A stretch of 64,000 nt of DNA from Ephemerocybe angulata (taxonomy: Eukaryota; Basidiomycota; Agaricomycetes; Agaricales; Psathyrellaceae): contig JAACJK010000001.1 of assembly GCA_013368325.1 (NCBI GenBank), forward strand, positions 558,001 through 622,000, given 5' to 3'. Of this stretch, positions 21,877 to 31,755 are shown piece by piece; within the stretch, counting starts at the first letter, position 1, and each line of letters begins with the position of its first letter. The notes beneath the pieces are model-generated. The model was not told the DNA's origin and did no database searches. It was given only the letters and a program-made list of their open reading frames with translations. The translations under genes were made by a program, and so were the position numbers.

Positions 21877-23583
21877 ATGGAGTGGCCCCTCCCAACGCGA
21901 GGCTTGCTAGAGCCCACAGGGACGCTGGATGCTGCAGCTCGACACAAGAAAATTGTCGAACGCTTGGAAGAGTTAGACCGTGAAGCACAAGCGCTGAAAT
22001 CTTGCAACAACTCAATAGCGCCTATCAATCGCCTCCCACCCGAAGTCCTTTCGAATATACTCCAATTCAGCTACGTCGCTGCCCAACCGGATGAAGAGGT
22101 GCGGGACTACTATGACGGACCGAACTTCACTTGGATTTGGGTGACGCACGTCTGCCGCCGTTGGCGGGAGGTCGCGCTTCGTTGCTCAACGCTATGGTCA
22201 GAATCTCTTTCATTTACCAAGCCCGAGTTTGCCAGAGCCGCAATCAATCGCTCAAGAGACGCCCCTCTCGAGATAACCTACCAGAACAAACCGAATGAGA
22301 GCATCGATTCGCTGCGAGAAGCCCTATCCCAAATCCACCGTATTCGCTCTGTCAACATCTACCATAACGGCGACTTCAGCCAGCTGCGCTTGAAACATCT
22401 TTTCGAACTCAATGGATGGTCGGGCACTGCCCCAATCCTTGAAACGCTTAGGCTCTCGACTGGACCTGTGGTAGACATGCCTGAAGTCCTCCTAAAAGGT
22501 GGCGCCCCTGCTCTGAAGGAACTGTCCATAGGCGGCGTCAGCCTCAAAAGCTGGTCTTACATCCCATTAGGACCGGCCCTAGTGCATCTGGACCTCTCGA
22601 ATGCACCCGGTACACCAAGACCCGCCTGGATTGATTTCTTGGAGGCACTGCGTCGGATGCCTCAACTGAAGAGGCTCTCCCTTTCGCACTTCTTACCGAT
22701 TGGTGGATATTCCTCGCATTCGGAGCTTTCCTGGAGCAGCACCACTCTACCGGCCCTCGAATCATTGGGTTTGACCGACGACGCATTTGCAATCGTCAAC
22801 ACTCTCAATCGTATCGGTCGCCTTCCCTATTCCGCCAACCTCAACATATCGATTTGCGACCCTGTCAACGAGGAGGAACCGGTCATCCAGCTTCTCGACG
22901 CTGTCAAGGCGTGTTGGGCCGAAAAAACTCACAATCCCCCCAGGTTCTTGGAGATCATGCAATTCAATTATTCCTCAAGGAACACCAACGAAGCCCAAGT
23001 ACGATTTGGGGTTGCTTTCGAGGACGGCGAGGAGAAGACAATCTATCATTGGTCTTCCGCCGACCTCACTTTATCGTTTCTAAAGCCAGAGCTGGGCATC
23101 AACCGACTCGTCCTTGCGTTCACAAACCAATGGGACCTTTCCCTCGTCCAGGCCCTCGAAGTCTTCGGCACCATCAACATTACACAAGATTCTTGGACGG
23201 CTATCCTAGGGAAATTTCCGAAGTTGAGGGAGATCTTGATATATACGGACCCCTCTTTAAATCTCTTGGGAGTTCTCCGGCTTGTCCAGAGCCCTAATTC
23301 TGGCGAAGCCATTGAGTCCCCGCAACCTGCTTGGCTCTATCTTCCCGCCCTCTCTCGCGTCCAATTCATAGATGTCTATCATGGCAGAAGGCAAGGGATA
23401 ATGGAAGAAGTCCTGGCATTCTTGACATCCCGTTCCCAGTGCATGCTGGCCCCTCTCAAGGAAGTCCACTTTAGCGGCGAGGACACCATCGACGAGGACG
23501 ATGTAGAGCGTATTCGAAAGGCGTGTCCAGGGCTCAACGTAGTCTGGGATGAAGAGTCGGGCTCATCCGACGAGGAAGATTGA
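21877..23583 (+). CDS. F-box/LRR protein, subfamily 2 (tandem copy 2)
   Basis: Single exon, 568 residues. It aligns along its whole length with the gene at 19693: 'RLEELDREAQALKSCNNSIA', the F-box 'NRLPPEVLSNILQFSYVAAQ', 'WVTHVCRRWREVALRC', 'LWSESLSF', the 'RSRDAPLEI' segment, an LRR body with 'LKELSIGGVSLKSW' and 'YIPLGPALVHLDLSNAPGTP', and the terminal 'DDVERIRKACPGLNVVWDEE'. Both are uninterrupted and end in acidic Asp/Glu tails, which argues that both copies are functional or very recently duplicated. Likely SCF adaptor; substrate unknown. Confidence 0.88.
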   Translation: MEWPLPTRGLLEPTGTLDAAARHKKIVERLEELDREAQALKSCNNSIAPINRLPPEVLSNILQFSYVAAQPDEEVRDYYDGPNFTWIWVTHVCRRWREVALRCSTLWSESLSFTKPEFARAAINRSRDAPLEITYQNKPNESIDSLREALSQIHRIRSVNIYHNGDFSQLRLKHLFELNGWSGTAPILETLRLSTGPVVDMPEVLLKGGAPALKELSIGGVSLKSWSYIPLGPALVHLDLSNAPGTPRPAWIDFLEALRRMPQLKRLSLSHFLPIGGYSSHSELSWSSTTLPALESLGLTDDAFAIVNTLNRIGRLPYSANLNISICDPVNEEEPVIQLLDAVKACWAEKTHNPPRFLEIMQFNYSSRNTNEAQVRFGVAFEDGEEKTIYHWSSADLTLSFLKPELGINRLVLAFTNQWDLSLVQALEVFGTINITQDSWTAILGKFPKLREILIYTDPSLNLLGVLRLVQSPNSGEAIESPQPAWLYLPALSRVQFIDVYHGRRQGIMEEVLAFLTSRSQCMLAPLKEVHFSGEDTIDEDDVERIRKACPGLNVVWDEESGSSDEED

Positions 23584-24050
23584 GGAGAGATCGAATGGTG
23601 GGAGGAAGGGTTGCAGGTTGTGAGGTATTTTTCGTCCTCTTTGTGCTCACAACTTCCGATACCTATGCACCTTAGTATAACTTAATAGCCGTGCGGAACC
23701 TCCTCTTACATATTGCTAGTGCGCACGCTGACGTCGCTGCTGGGTGACTTTCACGCTCTTTAAACGGAAACTGTGGTCGAGGCTGAGGCCTGAGCCTCAG
23801 AAATGATAGCCTTAACACAACGGGTGTTCTCGATACCTTGTCGATACCTTGATTGGAATATCGCGAGAAACCCGGCCCTAAAGCGAAACATGTGACTTTG
23901 ATTGGAGCTTGGCGCTCGACTGAGGACTCTCAACTTTGTACGGCGACGACGACATAATACGACGACCGCGACCTCACACCTCAAGCGCCCAGGTCTCATA
24001 GCTGGGAAATTCCCTTATCTCACTCACAAAGATTGGATAAACGACGCGTA
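23584..24050. other. Intergenic region before the BRCT-repeat gene
   Basis: No coding support. Presumed promoter of the downstream BRCT gene. Confidence 0.35.
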
Positions 24051-27000
24051 ATGAAGCGACGGACGAACAAGTCGCACAGGGTAAGCACAACGGTAGTTCA
24101 ATTGACCTTCGCCTCACTCTTGAGCAGGTACCCAATGTTAAACTACGACCGGGAGAGCCACAACCCTCAAACGCACTCGTCGCTCACGAATCATCTTTCT
24201 GGCCGGACGACAGTCAATTGCGAAGCGATGATACGACGTTCAGAGACACATGCCCGAGGCCATTTAAGAACGTAGTACTCTGTGCTACGGGAATTTCAGA
24301 TAAGGTGAGTTGCATATCTATAGAGGAAGACATGGCTTCTGAAGCAACACAATACAGCCTGCCCTATTCAAGATGGCATGCGAGTTGGGTGCGAGCACCA
24401 TAAGCGCGTTCACCGACAAGGTTACACATCTCATCGCGACAACTCATGGGGGGCCAAAGTACAAGGTGCGCAATGTGTATTATATGAGGGAACGGGGCTG
24501 AATGATTTGTTTAGTGTGCTTTAGAGCATAACGTTCCAATAGTTCGCCCCTCATGGATCATCGAGAACTACGAAGTATGGCTGCACGGGGATGATGTTGA
24601 AATGGACCTGGAAAGGGTGAGCAGCATCTTACGTACTCGCTTCTCTAATCTCACCCCCAGCAAGAGCATTACTGGACACCGACTCCCCATATTCTCAGAC
24701 GTCGTTGTCTGTCTATCGGGCATTTCAGACGTGGAACGGAGAGTATCAATCCGACGCATTGTCGAACAAGAAGGCGGGTCCTACGTCAAAGCTATCGAGC
24801 GCCCGGTGCGCGTAACCCACCTCCTCTGCTCTGGAGACGAAGAGACCGACAAGATGCGCTATGCCGACAAGTTCGTGAACCGTGGGGAGGCGCAGATATA
24901 CATGGTCTGGGAGGATTGGTTCTGGGACTCGCTGAAGATGAAAGGGCGCTTGGACGAGGCGCGGTACAATGTCAGGAACCCACGGCCGCCACCAGTAGAA
25001 CTCCGCAACACACAACCCAATGTACCCGACTCTACGGTCCCGTCGCGCTCCAATAGTATGCAAGCGCCAGCACCCGCACCTGCCCCAGAGTTGGACGACA
25101 TGGACGACGAAGCGGCCTGTGTGAAGATTGTCCCCGACATCACTCTCAAAGTTTGGACCGGTCTGCTGGAACGACGCGGCTACGAAGTTGAAGGTGGCGA
25201 AATCATTCGCAGTCCTCCCAAGAAGTCGCAAGCGAAATCACGGTCCTTAACCCCACCGCCTGAGCGACGGGGAGCCAAACGGACAGGCGTTATCTCTGCT
25301 GTTCGAAGCACGAACACGTTCGAGGTTGTCGAAAAAGAAGGATCAACGAGTCGACCAGCCCCGTTCAAGCGCACTTCGACATCGACTTCAATTCGGGTGC
25401 CCAACGAAGCGGACAACCAAGCAGGTCCTTCGAAGCAGAGGCTAACGCCCTCTACGCCACCGCTGCCTGAGATATTCACTGGCGTGCGGTTCTTCCTTGT
25501 CGGAGAAGCGGATGCAGCCCCGGTTAGGTCCGCAATTGAGCAGAGTGGGGGAAGCGTGGTGAATGAGAAAGCTGAAGCCGACTTCTACCTCGTGAGGCTT
25601 ATCAGGTATGTGAACACTCGTCGCTTCCTGACCACGGTCCTGACAAAGGATACAGCGGAAGCCAGCTGTATCGAGGCGAAACAGGCATAGAATCTCGAGA
25701 CAAATACCGTACTGAATGCTGGCTTGAACGCTGTATTCACGAGGAGCGCGTATGTGCAGTGGACGAACACGTCTCGTTTAAGCCTCTGGACGTCGACCTT
25801 CCCATCCCTGGTGCCAGCGCAGTCCTCATAGGCCTTTCGGGGCTGGACCAGTCTGAATCCTGCCATACTCGGCGCCTTTTGAAAGCATTCGGTATGTGGC
25901 CAATGCGTCTCTCTCGCTCTTTCAAGGTGCTAACTAATAGAATTTTAGGTGCCAATCTGATCCCGCTCTTTTCCCGGAAAGCAACGCATCTCCTTTGCCC
26001 GTCCGGTGTTGGACTCAAATCTGACAAGGCGCGAGAGTGGGGTATTCCTGTTGTTTCTAATGAGTGGCTGGCTGCGATTGCGTCGACCGGTGTGATTCCA
26101 GGGCCAGATGAATACACCGTCGGTGCACAGGCTGATGCGAAAGGGAAGGGTCGAGCGTTTGAGGCGCCCAAAAGTGCGAAGCCGTCTCAAGATAAGGGGA
26201 AGGGCCGAGTCGATGCTATGGACGTCGATAACAAGATGCATGACATCACAAATAGTGAGTTATACGCGCCGTCTCTTGCTTTTGAGAAATTAAATGTTTA
26301 TGATATCAGATCCTATGGATCCAGCTGCTTCTCTAGGAAAGCCAGGAAACTTAGACCGCGAACCTACAACTATCATCCCGGACGGCCCAACAGGCGTGCC
26401 TTCCGGGTTCGGGCAGCCCACCGAGATGCTGGGAAGCCTAGCCGCAGCGTCCTCTGGAGCGTCCTCCTCGTTCTACGTCCACCCCTCATCTCTCCGTGCA
26501 CAGACCGAAAGCTCCATGGCTCACAGTCTGCGCGAGAGTCTTGGTCAACAACAGCAGCTACCATCTCCACAGTCGTCCGGAGCAGCACGCAGTCTGCGGC
26601 CTACCAAGTCTAGGAAACTGACGGGCGAGGGCACGGCGTCCAGTAGAGCGTCGGCGATGCCTAGTTCGGGTGGGTCTACGGAGGACGAGGAGGACGAGCA
26701 CCAGCAGCAGCATCATATTCCGTCGGACGACCGCGATCGTATGCGGGTCCCGTCGTCCGCGTCGCCTTCGCCTATGAAGGGTCCCCCGGGCGTGCGGTCG
26801 TCCGTGTCTCCAGCGAAGTCGGACGTGAGAGCGGGGGCGATGCTTGCGTTGCAAGAGAGCGTTGCGTCGTTGCTTGGCAAGCGCGGCTCGCCGGAGGATG
26901 AGGATGAGGGTGGGGGTGTGCTGCCGGCTGTGGAGAGTGTGGGGGAGTCTGAGTCTGCGAGAGGGGCGGGGGGTAAGCGCAAGCGGGCTCAGCGTGGCAA

Positions 27001-27391
27001 GGGTGGGAGTCGAGGGAAGGCTGCTCCGGCGAAGAGGCGTTCGCCTGTGGGGGTGCGGGAGGATGATGTGGGTATATCACTCAGCGCGTTCGAACCGTAT
27101 GGGGGGAGCGGTGCGCTCCCTCAGCCTGGGGATGTGGGGGGCGTTGAAGAGCAGAGTTTGCGTGTTGTGTTTGAAGACCCTGCTCAGTTGGAGGAACGGC
27201 AGAGGTTGATGAGTTTGCTGAAGACGAATGGCAACGGGGCTGCGGGGTCCAAGAAGGACTTGGGCGGGGTTAAGGCGGAGGGGGGTGGATCGATGGAGGA
27301 GATTGAGAGTGGGACACTTTCGGGGCGGAGTACGAGGAGTGCTAGTGCGCGAGTGACAAGGAGGAGTGGTCGGGTTTCTGGGGCGTCGTAG
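24051..27391 (+). CDS. Four-BRCT replication-initiation and checkpoint protein (Dpb11/TopBP1/Rad4 type)
   Basis: Nuclear scaffold that in this family binds CDK-phosphorylated Sld3 and Sld2 to start replication and activates the ATR-type checkpoint kinase. Exons: 24051..24080, 24128..24304, 24358..24465, 24515..24616, 24665..25605, 25656..25891, 25949..26254, 26310..27391 (993 residues). BRCT1 is near residues 55-135 ('VVLCATGISDK', 'VTHLIATTHG', 'VPIVRPSWIIENY'). BRCT2 is 148-240 ('VVVCLSGISD', 'VTHLLCSGDE', 'YMVWEDWFWDSL'). BRCT3 is about 405-490 ('GVRFFLVGEAD', 'YRTECWLERCIHEER'). BRCT4 is 505-600 ('AVLIGLSGLDQ', 'ATHLLCPSGVG', 'IPVVSNEWLAAIA'). Paired N-terminal and paired central BRCTs are typical of Dpb11/Rad4. 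The last 370 residues are low complexity with basic clusters. The 48-bp intron at 24617 (AAG acceptor) could also be retained in frame. Confidence 0.9.
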
Positions 27392-27750
27392 GGGTGTTTG
27401 GGTGGACGTTCTGGGGATCTTATATCTTCGGCTTATATCTTATGATCTACTTGTCACGGTTTCTGTATACCTGTGTTGTTTCGTGATTGGATTGGTGGTG
27501 GACGTTTGATAATGGCGCCGGCGCCTATTTTCGGCGCTGGAAGCAGTGAAAGTCTTCTTGAGCGGCCTGATACACCAACTTCAGCTACACAAAAGTACTC
27601 AGCATTGTTCCAGATGATCTCTTTCTATACACATTTGTGCCATTGACTACAGTCCGTGCTACAGGATTCCATGTAGGTTACAAAGGCCACGCGCCTAACG
27701 ATTCGGATGTCAGCTCAGTGCGCTCACACATCTTCGACCATACCCTGGGC
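27392..27750. other. Intergenic region between convergent genes
   Basis: 3' flanks of the BRCT gene (plus) and an F-box/LRR gene (minus); nothing recognised. Confidence 0.35.
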
Positions 27751-29400
27751 CTAGCCTCTAGGCGGACTCCATGCAACCTGCAGATCCGGAAGTCTTGTTT
27801 GGAAGAGCTCCATGTCACTCCTCTCAAAGTGAAGGCACCGATACATCCTCAACTTCTTGATCTGCTTCGGGCGGGATGCCATCGCCTCAAGCAGGTCCAG
27901 AATGGGCCCCATGGAAATGCCCGGGGTCGTGTATCTAAAGTTCACCCCGTCCAACACCAAGTTCTCCAACGCAGAGAAGGGGATAGTTCTTGCCCCCGCA
28001 GGACATTTCAGGGCCGTGACAAACCCACGCGGAAGCGCCTGCTTGATCGTGATAAAGCGCAAGTACGGTAGGTCGCTAAAGAGCTCCGTCCAAACAGACG
28101 CGTGGACAGGGCCGACACTGTCGAATTCGAGCGTGTGGAGCGGGGTCAGCCCTGCGCGACCGATGCTCCTCAAGATCGGCTCGACTGAGAGGTTGCGGCC
28201 TGGAAAGTGCAGAACCATGTCGGTGACGATGGGTTTGGAGCCTTCGGGACGGCTGAACGCGAGGGAGAGTGTGTCAAAGCAGCTGCGACGGTGACCATAA
28301 CCTTCCTCCCACTGTTCCGAGTACTTGAGCCGAAGACTCTGCACTTCGTTCCGCGCGAGGTCCCAGGAGGACGAAAGTGCCCGCAAAAAGGAGCTTAAGT
28401 CTCTAGACTGATCTTTGAAGGTTATTTGGAGATCCATCAACTTGGGAAGATGAACGACTTGGAGGAAGGCATTGATTGCTGGCATCGGGGCGGACAGTCG
28501 CAGTGTCTTAAGGTGCTTCAGCGTGAGTGTCGGAAGTGGAGGGTAGGGGTCCGAAGGAAGTAGTCCGGATATTTCGAGATAGTTCAAGAGAGGCATGGCC
28601 GCCAAAGAGGACATAATCTTCTCTGGAGATGCCCCAGTAGTAAGCTTGCCGTTTTTGGCACGGATGCACAAGAAGGTCAGGGATGGGCTTAACGGGATGG
28701 ATCGCCAATCGGGTATATGGAACCCGTCCAGGGAGAGGTACTCGAGGGGAGGAGCTTCGTGCTGTAAGAAAGGTTCCGGTAACTTGCTATCTCCTTGCTC
28801 TGTGGGATAGTACTTGAGCCGGAGTAACTTGAGGTTGGGCGTCTCTGAGGTGCACGTCGGCCAAACAGTCTCGAGCGGGATGTGCTCGTCTAACACTATA
28901 TCGATAGACCGCAGGCGGCGGCTTTGCGAAAGAGCGGTGGTAAGGATGTCAAGGAACTTGTGATTCTCTTTAAGGTAGATCGAGATGCTGAGAGGTGCTT
29001 GCAACGATCTTTCAAGCATGAGCTGGGTGAATGTGAGACTGCTGAACGAAAGGTTCGACCATAGCCTGCCACACTTCATGGCAACGTCTCTCCAGTGGCG
29101 GCAAATCCGAGTCACAGTTAGCCATGGTTCCATCATTCCAAGCGCAGTACGAGAATTGTCCGTTGAACGACGCGTCTCTGAGACAAAGCTCACGAGGATT
29201 GTCGACAGAATCTCGGGAGGGAGAAGGTTGACGGGAAGCATTCTGTTTCTGAAGTTCCTCAGAGCACACACTTCGCCCTCTCGAGCCTGGATTTCGCCCT
29301 TAATCTCCGACAAACGTGTGTCCACTCGCTGCCGATGCGCATCGAATTCGGGAGGCTCCGTTTCGACCTGGAGTAGTCTTTCGGTTGGAAGAGGCCACAT
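27751..29400 (-). CDS. F-box/LRR protein, subfamily 2
   Basis: Single exon of 549 residues from an ATG at 29400 ('MWPLPTERLLQVE'). A coiled-coil-like leader ('RLSEIKGEIQAREGEVCALR') precedes the F-box core 'NLLPPEILSTILVSFVSE', then 'TVTRICRHWRDVAMKC', 'LWSNLSF', 'MLERSLQAPLSISI', an irregular LRR body ('LEYLSLDGFHIPDWRSIPL', 'LNYLEISGLLPSD') and the terminal 'ERSDMELFQTRLPDLQVAW'. Length and layout match its neighbours at 29730 and 31756. Predicted SCF substrate receptor, target unknown. It lies head to tail with the next minus-strand copy. Confidence 0.87.
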   Translation of the reverse strand: MWPLPTERLLQVETEPPEFDAHRQRVDTRLSEIKGEIQAREGEVCALRNFRNRMLPVNLLPPEILSTILVSFVSETRRSTDNSRTALGMMEPWLTVTRICRHWRDVAMKCGRLWSNLSFSSLTFTQLMLERSLQAPLSISIYLKENHKFLDILTTALSQSRRLRSIDIVLDEHIPLETVWPTCTSETPNLKLLRLKYYPTEQGDSKLPEPFLQHEAPPLEYLSLDGFHIPDWRSIPLSPSLTFLCIRAKNGKLTTGASPEKIMSSLAAMPLLNYLEISGLLPSDPYPPLPTLTLKHLKTLRLSAPMPAINAFLQVVHLPKLMDLQITFKDQSRDLSSFLRALSSSWDLARNEVQSLRLKYSEQWEEGYGHRRSCFDTLSLAFSRPEGSKPIVTDMVLHFPGRNLSVEPILRSIGRAGLTPLHTLEFDSVGPVHASVWTELFSDLPYLRFITIKQALPRGFVTALKCPAGARTIPFSALENLVLDGVNFRYTTPGISMGPILDLLEAMASRPKQIKKLRMYRCLHFERSDMELFQTRLPDLQVAWSPPRG

Positions 29401-29729
29401 CTAGTGGTACAGGTTTAGTCCATTCACTGAGAATACAAGAGAGTCAGATATCCCATACTTGGAGGAGTTTGCGAAGGGGCACGATGTGGTTCTGGTTCAA
29501 GAAGGGTAGGCGGAGGACGGGATCATTAAAGGCTGATGGCCATCAAAAGCCCCTATCTTGAGATTTTGGCCTGGCAGACACGCAGGGAGTGTACATGGGA
29601 ATAGATTCTTTCCCGCTAGAAGAAAGCCAAACTGAAGCATGCGATGGTATTGGCTGCGCTAAAACATTATAAAAGTTTAGTAGGGAATAGAGGTCGTTCG
29701 CGGTTGCCATTTCGTAGAACAATTATATT
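29401..29729. other. Spacer between two minus-strand F-box/LRR genes
   Basis: No coding or repeat signal recognised. Confidence 0.35.
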
Positions 29730-31379
29730 CTAGTCATCCTCATCGTCCGAGACCATCTCGGAATTGTCCCACATAACCTCTGTCTCAGGAAGTAATTCCT
29801 GCATAGTTCTCCTGTAAGAGTCCCTCAGATATCTACAGTCTCGAATTTCGATGAAGGGCACAGGGTCCGGCCTCGATTGCAAGGCTGCGAGAAGAGACCC
29901 GAAAGTCACTGCCGCAGCGTCGATGGCAGCTCTTCGTCGTGGCTTCCCATCACCGAAGTCAACATTGCGCATGGAAAGGGATTCCAGGGCGCGGAATGGT
30001 GTAGTATCGCTGGCGGGACCACCACGAAGCGCGCGAACGAAGGACTTGACATCCGTTTTATCAAGTGTGATTTTCTCCAAGTTTGGGAGATCAGCAAAAA
30101 CATCGCAAGAAGCTGTCCGCATCCATATTCCACGCCATGCTAGGGAGCGGACCGGAGAAAGGTCCATGTGACGTTTGATTGCTCCTAAAGCTGAGCTGAT
30201 CGTAGGGCCTGAATTCCTGACCGTGAAACGCAAGGTCTGTGGTCTGTCCCGCGAAGAGCCGAATCGCATCTCGATCAATTGGATGGTATCTTCGTTGGCG
30301 AATGAGTACTCCTCGCGGATGCCGATGAATTTGGGTCCTGCATCCACCACCGGCTTCCAGGATAAGGCTAAAGCTGCGAAGAGATCATCGAGACTCGCAT
30401 GATCGCCAAGCCTCCCGGCAACCTCTATCTCGAGATTTGAGACGTTGGAAATGTCGACGGTGCGAAGGAAGTTGATCAGGGCAGGGGCTTGATCGACGAG
30501 TCCCAGGGCTTGGACCTCGGAAAGGACGAACGGCGGGCGGCCAGTCGGGGTGAGGGGTGCCGTATATTGATTTACTGGGAGGATATGGGAAAGCCCTAGT
30601 TTTCGGAGTGAAGGAACGCGTTTCAAAGCAACCAGAAACTCTTCGGAGGTGGGGCGGCGTTGTGCGCTGGCGTGCGCGTGAAGGCCTAAAACCTTCAACT
30701 TGATCCCTAGAGGGAGGTCCTTCCAGCTTGCGATCTTGCAGCCGTAGAGTTCCAAATAAAGGAGCGACGGGACTTCGGAGGGAAAGCTTCCTGGAAAGCT
30801 GAAGCTGTCCTTTTCATCCTTCAAAATGACGGTTTGGAGTACAGGTGTAGGCTCCGCTGGCCACTGGGTCAACAGAGTACCAAGCGTACCCAGGCCGTTT
30901 CGAGTGCTGAAATCGATGCTTTGAGTGCGGCTTATGTGGTTTAGAGCCGTTCGTAGGATAGGGAGATCTCCTCGCCTGTCCCCTCGCGTGCGAGCTCCCC
31001 AGTGTGACAGGGTGAGAGGAGCGTTCCTTGATCGCTCCAGCATAAGCTGCATAAGCTCTGGGGTCCTGAAGCAGATGTCCGTCCACAGAGAAGGCGAGGA
31101 GATTGCAACCTCCCTCCATTGGCGGCAGACATGAGTAACGCGAGGTATCCAGGCCGCGGGTCTGCAATTGAGTCGACAATCGAAGGCGACATAGAGGAAG
31201 ATGTCTGATAAGATCTCTGCGGGCAACGCTGCGGTTCTGGACATAGTGTTTCGGAATGCCTTTAAAGCGAGTATTTCCTTCTCGAGTTCAAGGACGCGTT
31301 GCTCGACCCTCTCGCAATGCACCTCCACGGGGGAATCCCCCTTGCCGTCGAGTAGCCTTTGTGTCGGAATCGTCCACAT
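29730..31379 (-). CDS. F-box/LRR protein, subfamily 2
   Basis: Single exon, 549 residues from the ATG at 31379 ('MWTIPTQRLLDGKGD'), chosen to match the 'MWPLPTERLL' start of the preceding copy. Parts: helix 'RVEQRVLELEKEILALKAFR', F-box 'ALPAEILSDIFLYVAFDC', 'RVTHVCRQWREVAISS', 'LWTDICF', 'MLERSRNAPLTLS', an LRR body ('LLYLELYGCKIASWKDLPL', 'LRKLGLSHILP') and a terminal 'LPETEVMWDNSEM' with an acidic tail. It shares a 376-bp intergenic region with the divergent copy at 31756, which suggests common regulation. Confidence 0.87.
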   Translation of the reverse strand: MWTIPTQRLLDGKGDSPVEVHCERVEQRVLELEKEILALKAFRNTMSRTAALPAEILSDIFLYVAFDCRLNCRPAAWIPRVTHVCRQWREVAISSPSLWTDICFRTPELMQLMLERSRNAPLTLSHWGARTRGDRRGDLPILRTALNHISRTQSIDFSTRNGLGTLGTLLTQWPAEPTPVLQTVILKDEKDSFSFPGSFPSEVPSLLYLELYGCKIASWKDLPLGIKLKVLGLHAHASAQRRPTSEEFLVALKRVPSLRKLGLSHILPVNQYTAPLTPTGRPPFVLSEVQALGLVDQAPALINFLRTVDISNVSNLEIEVAGRLGDHASLDDLFAALALSWKPVVDAGPKFIGIREEYSFANEDTIQLIEMRFGSSRDRPQTLRFTVRNSGPTISSALGAIKRHMDLSPVRSLAWRGIWMRTASCDVFADLPNLEKITLDKTDVKSFVRALRGGPASDTTPFRALESLSMRNVDFGDGKPRRRAAIDAAAVTFGSLLAALQSRPDPVPFIEIRDCRYLRDSYRRTMQELLPETEVMWDNSEMVSDDEDD

Positions 31380-31755
31380 CGCGAGCTGCAACTAGGTTGT
31401 TAAAGGCCTATAGAATAAAACTCTTCTGATATTGCGCACCTGCAGCCTTCCAAGATGGTAGAACTGTGTAAAGAGATAGCGACTCGACTCAGGGGCGAGT
31501 GTTTCCGGCCGTGCCGGGCGTGAGACTGCTGAGCTGCAGCAGCCGGAGCTCCGGAGGGCCAAATCGCCTTTTGGTCCGACGGTATTTCTATGTGAGTCGC
31601 AGGTTCTCAACCTCCAGTGGACTGTCTTGGGCGCTAATATCTTATAGAGACGCGCCATCGTACATTATAAGGCGATATTCAGGCCCATAGAACCCGTCTA
31701 CCTCGGACCCCTGCCCGGCCTGCCGCCTTTGACCCACTTCGCGTCGGTTCGCGCA
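31380..31755. promoter_or_regulatory. Bidirectional promoter region between divergent F-box/LRR genes
   Basis: 376 bp between two start codons on opposite strands. No clear TATA box on either side. Joint control is inferred from spacing only. Confidence 0.4.

Noticed and set aside
26558..27209. Long antisense and alternative frames in the BRCT gene tail
   Set aside because: Low-complexity GC-rich coding sequence on the plus strand leaves other frames open; the sense frame continues from the BRCT exons.
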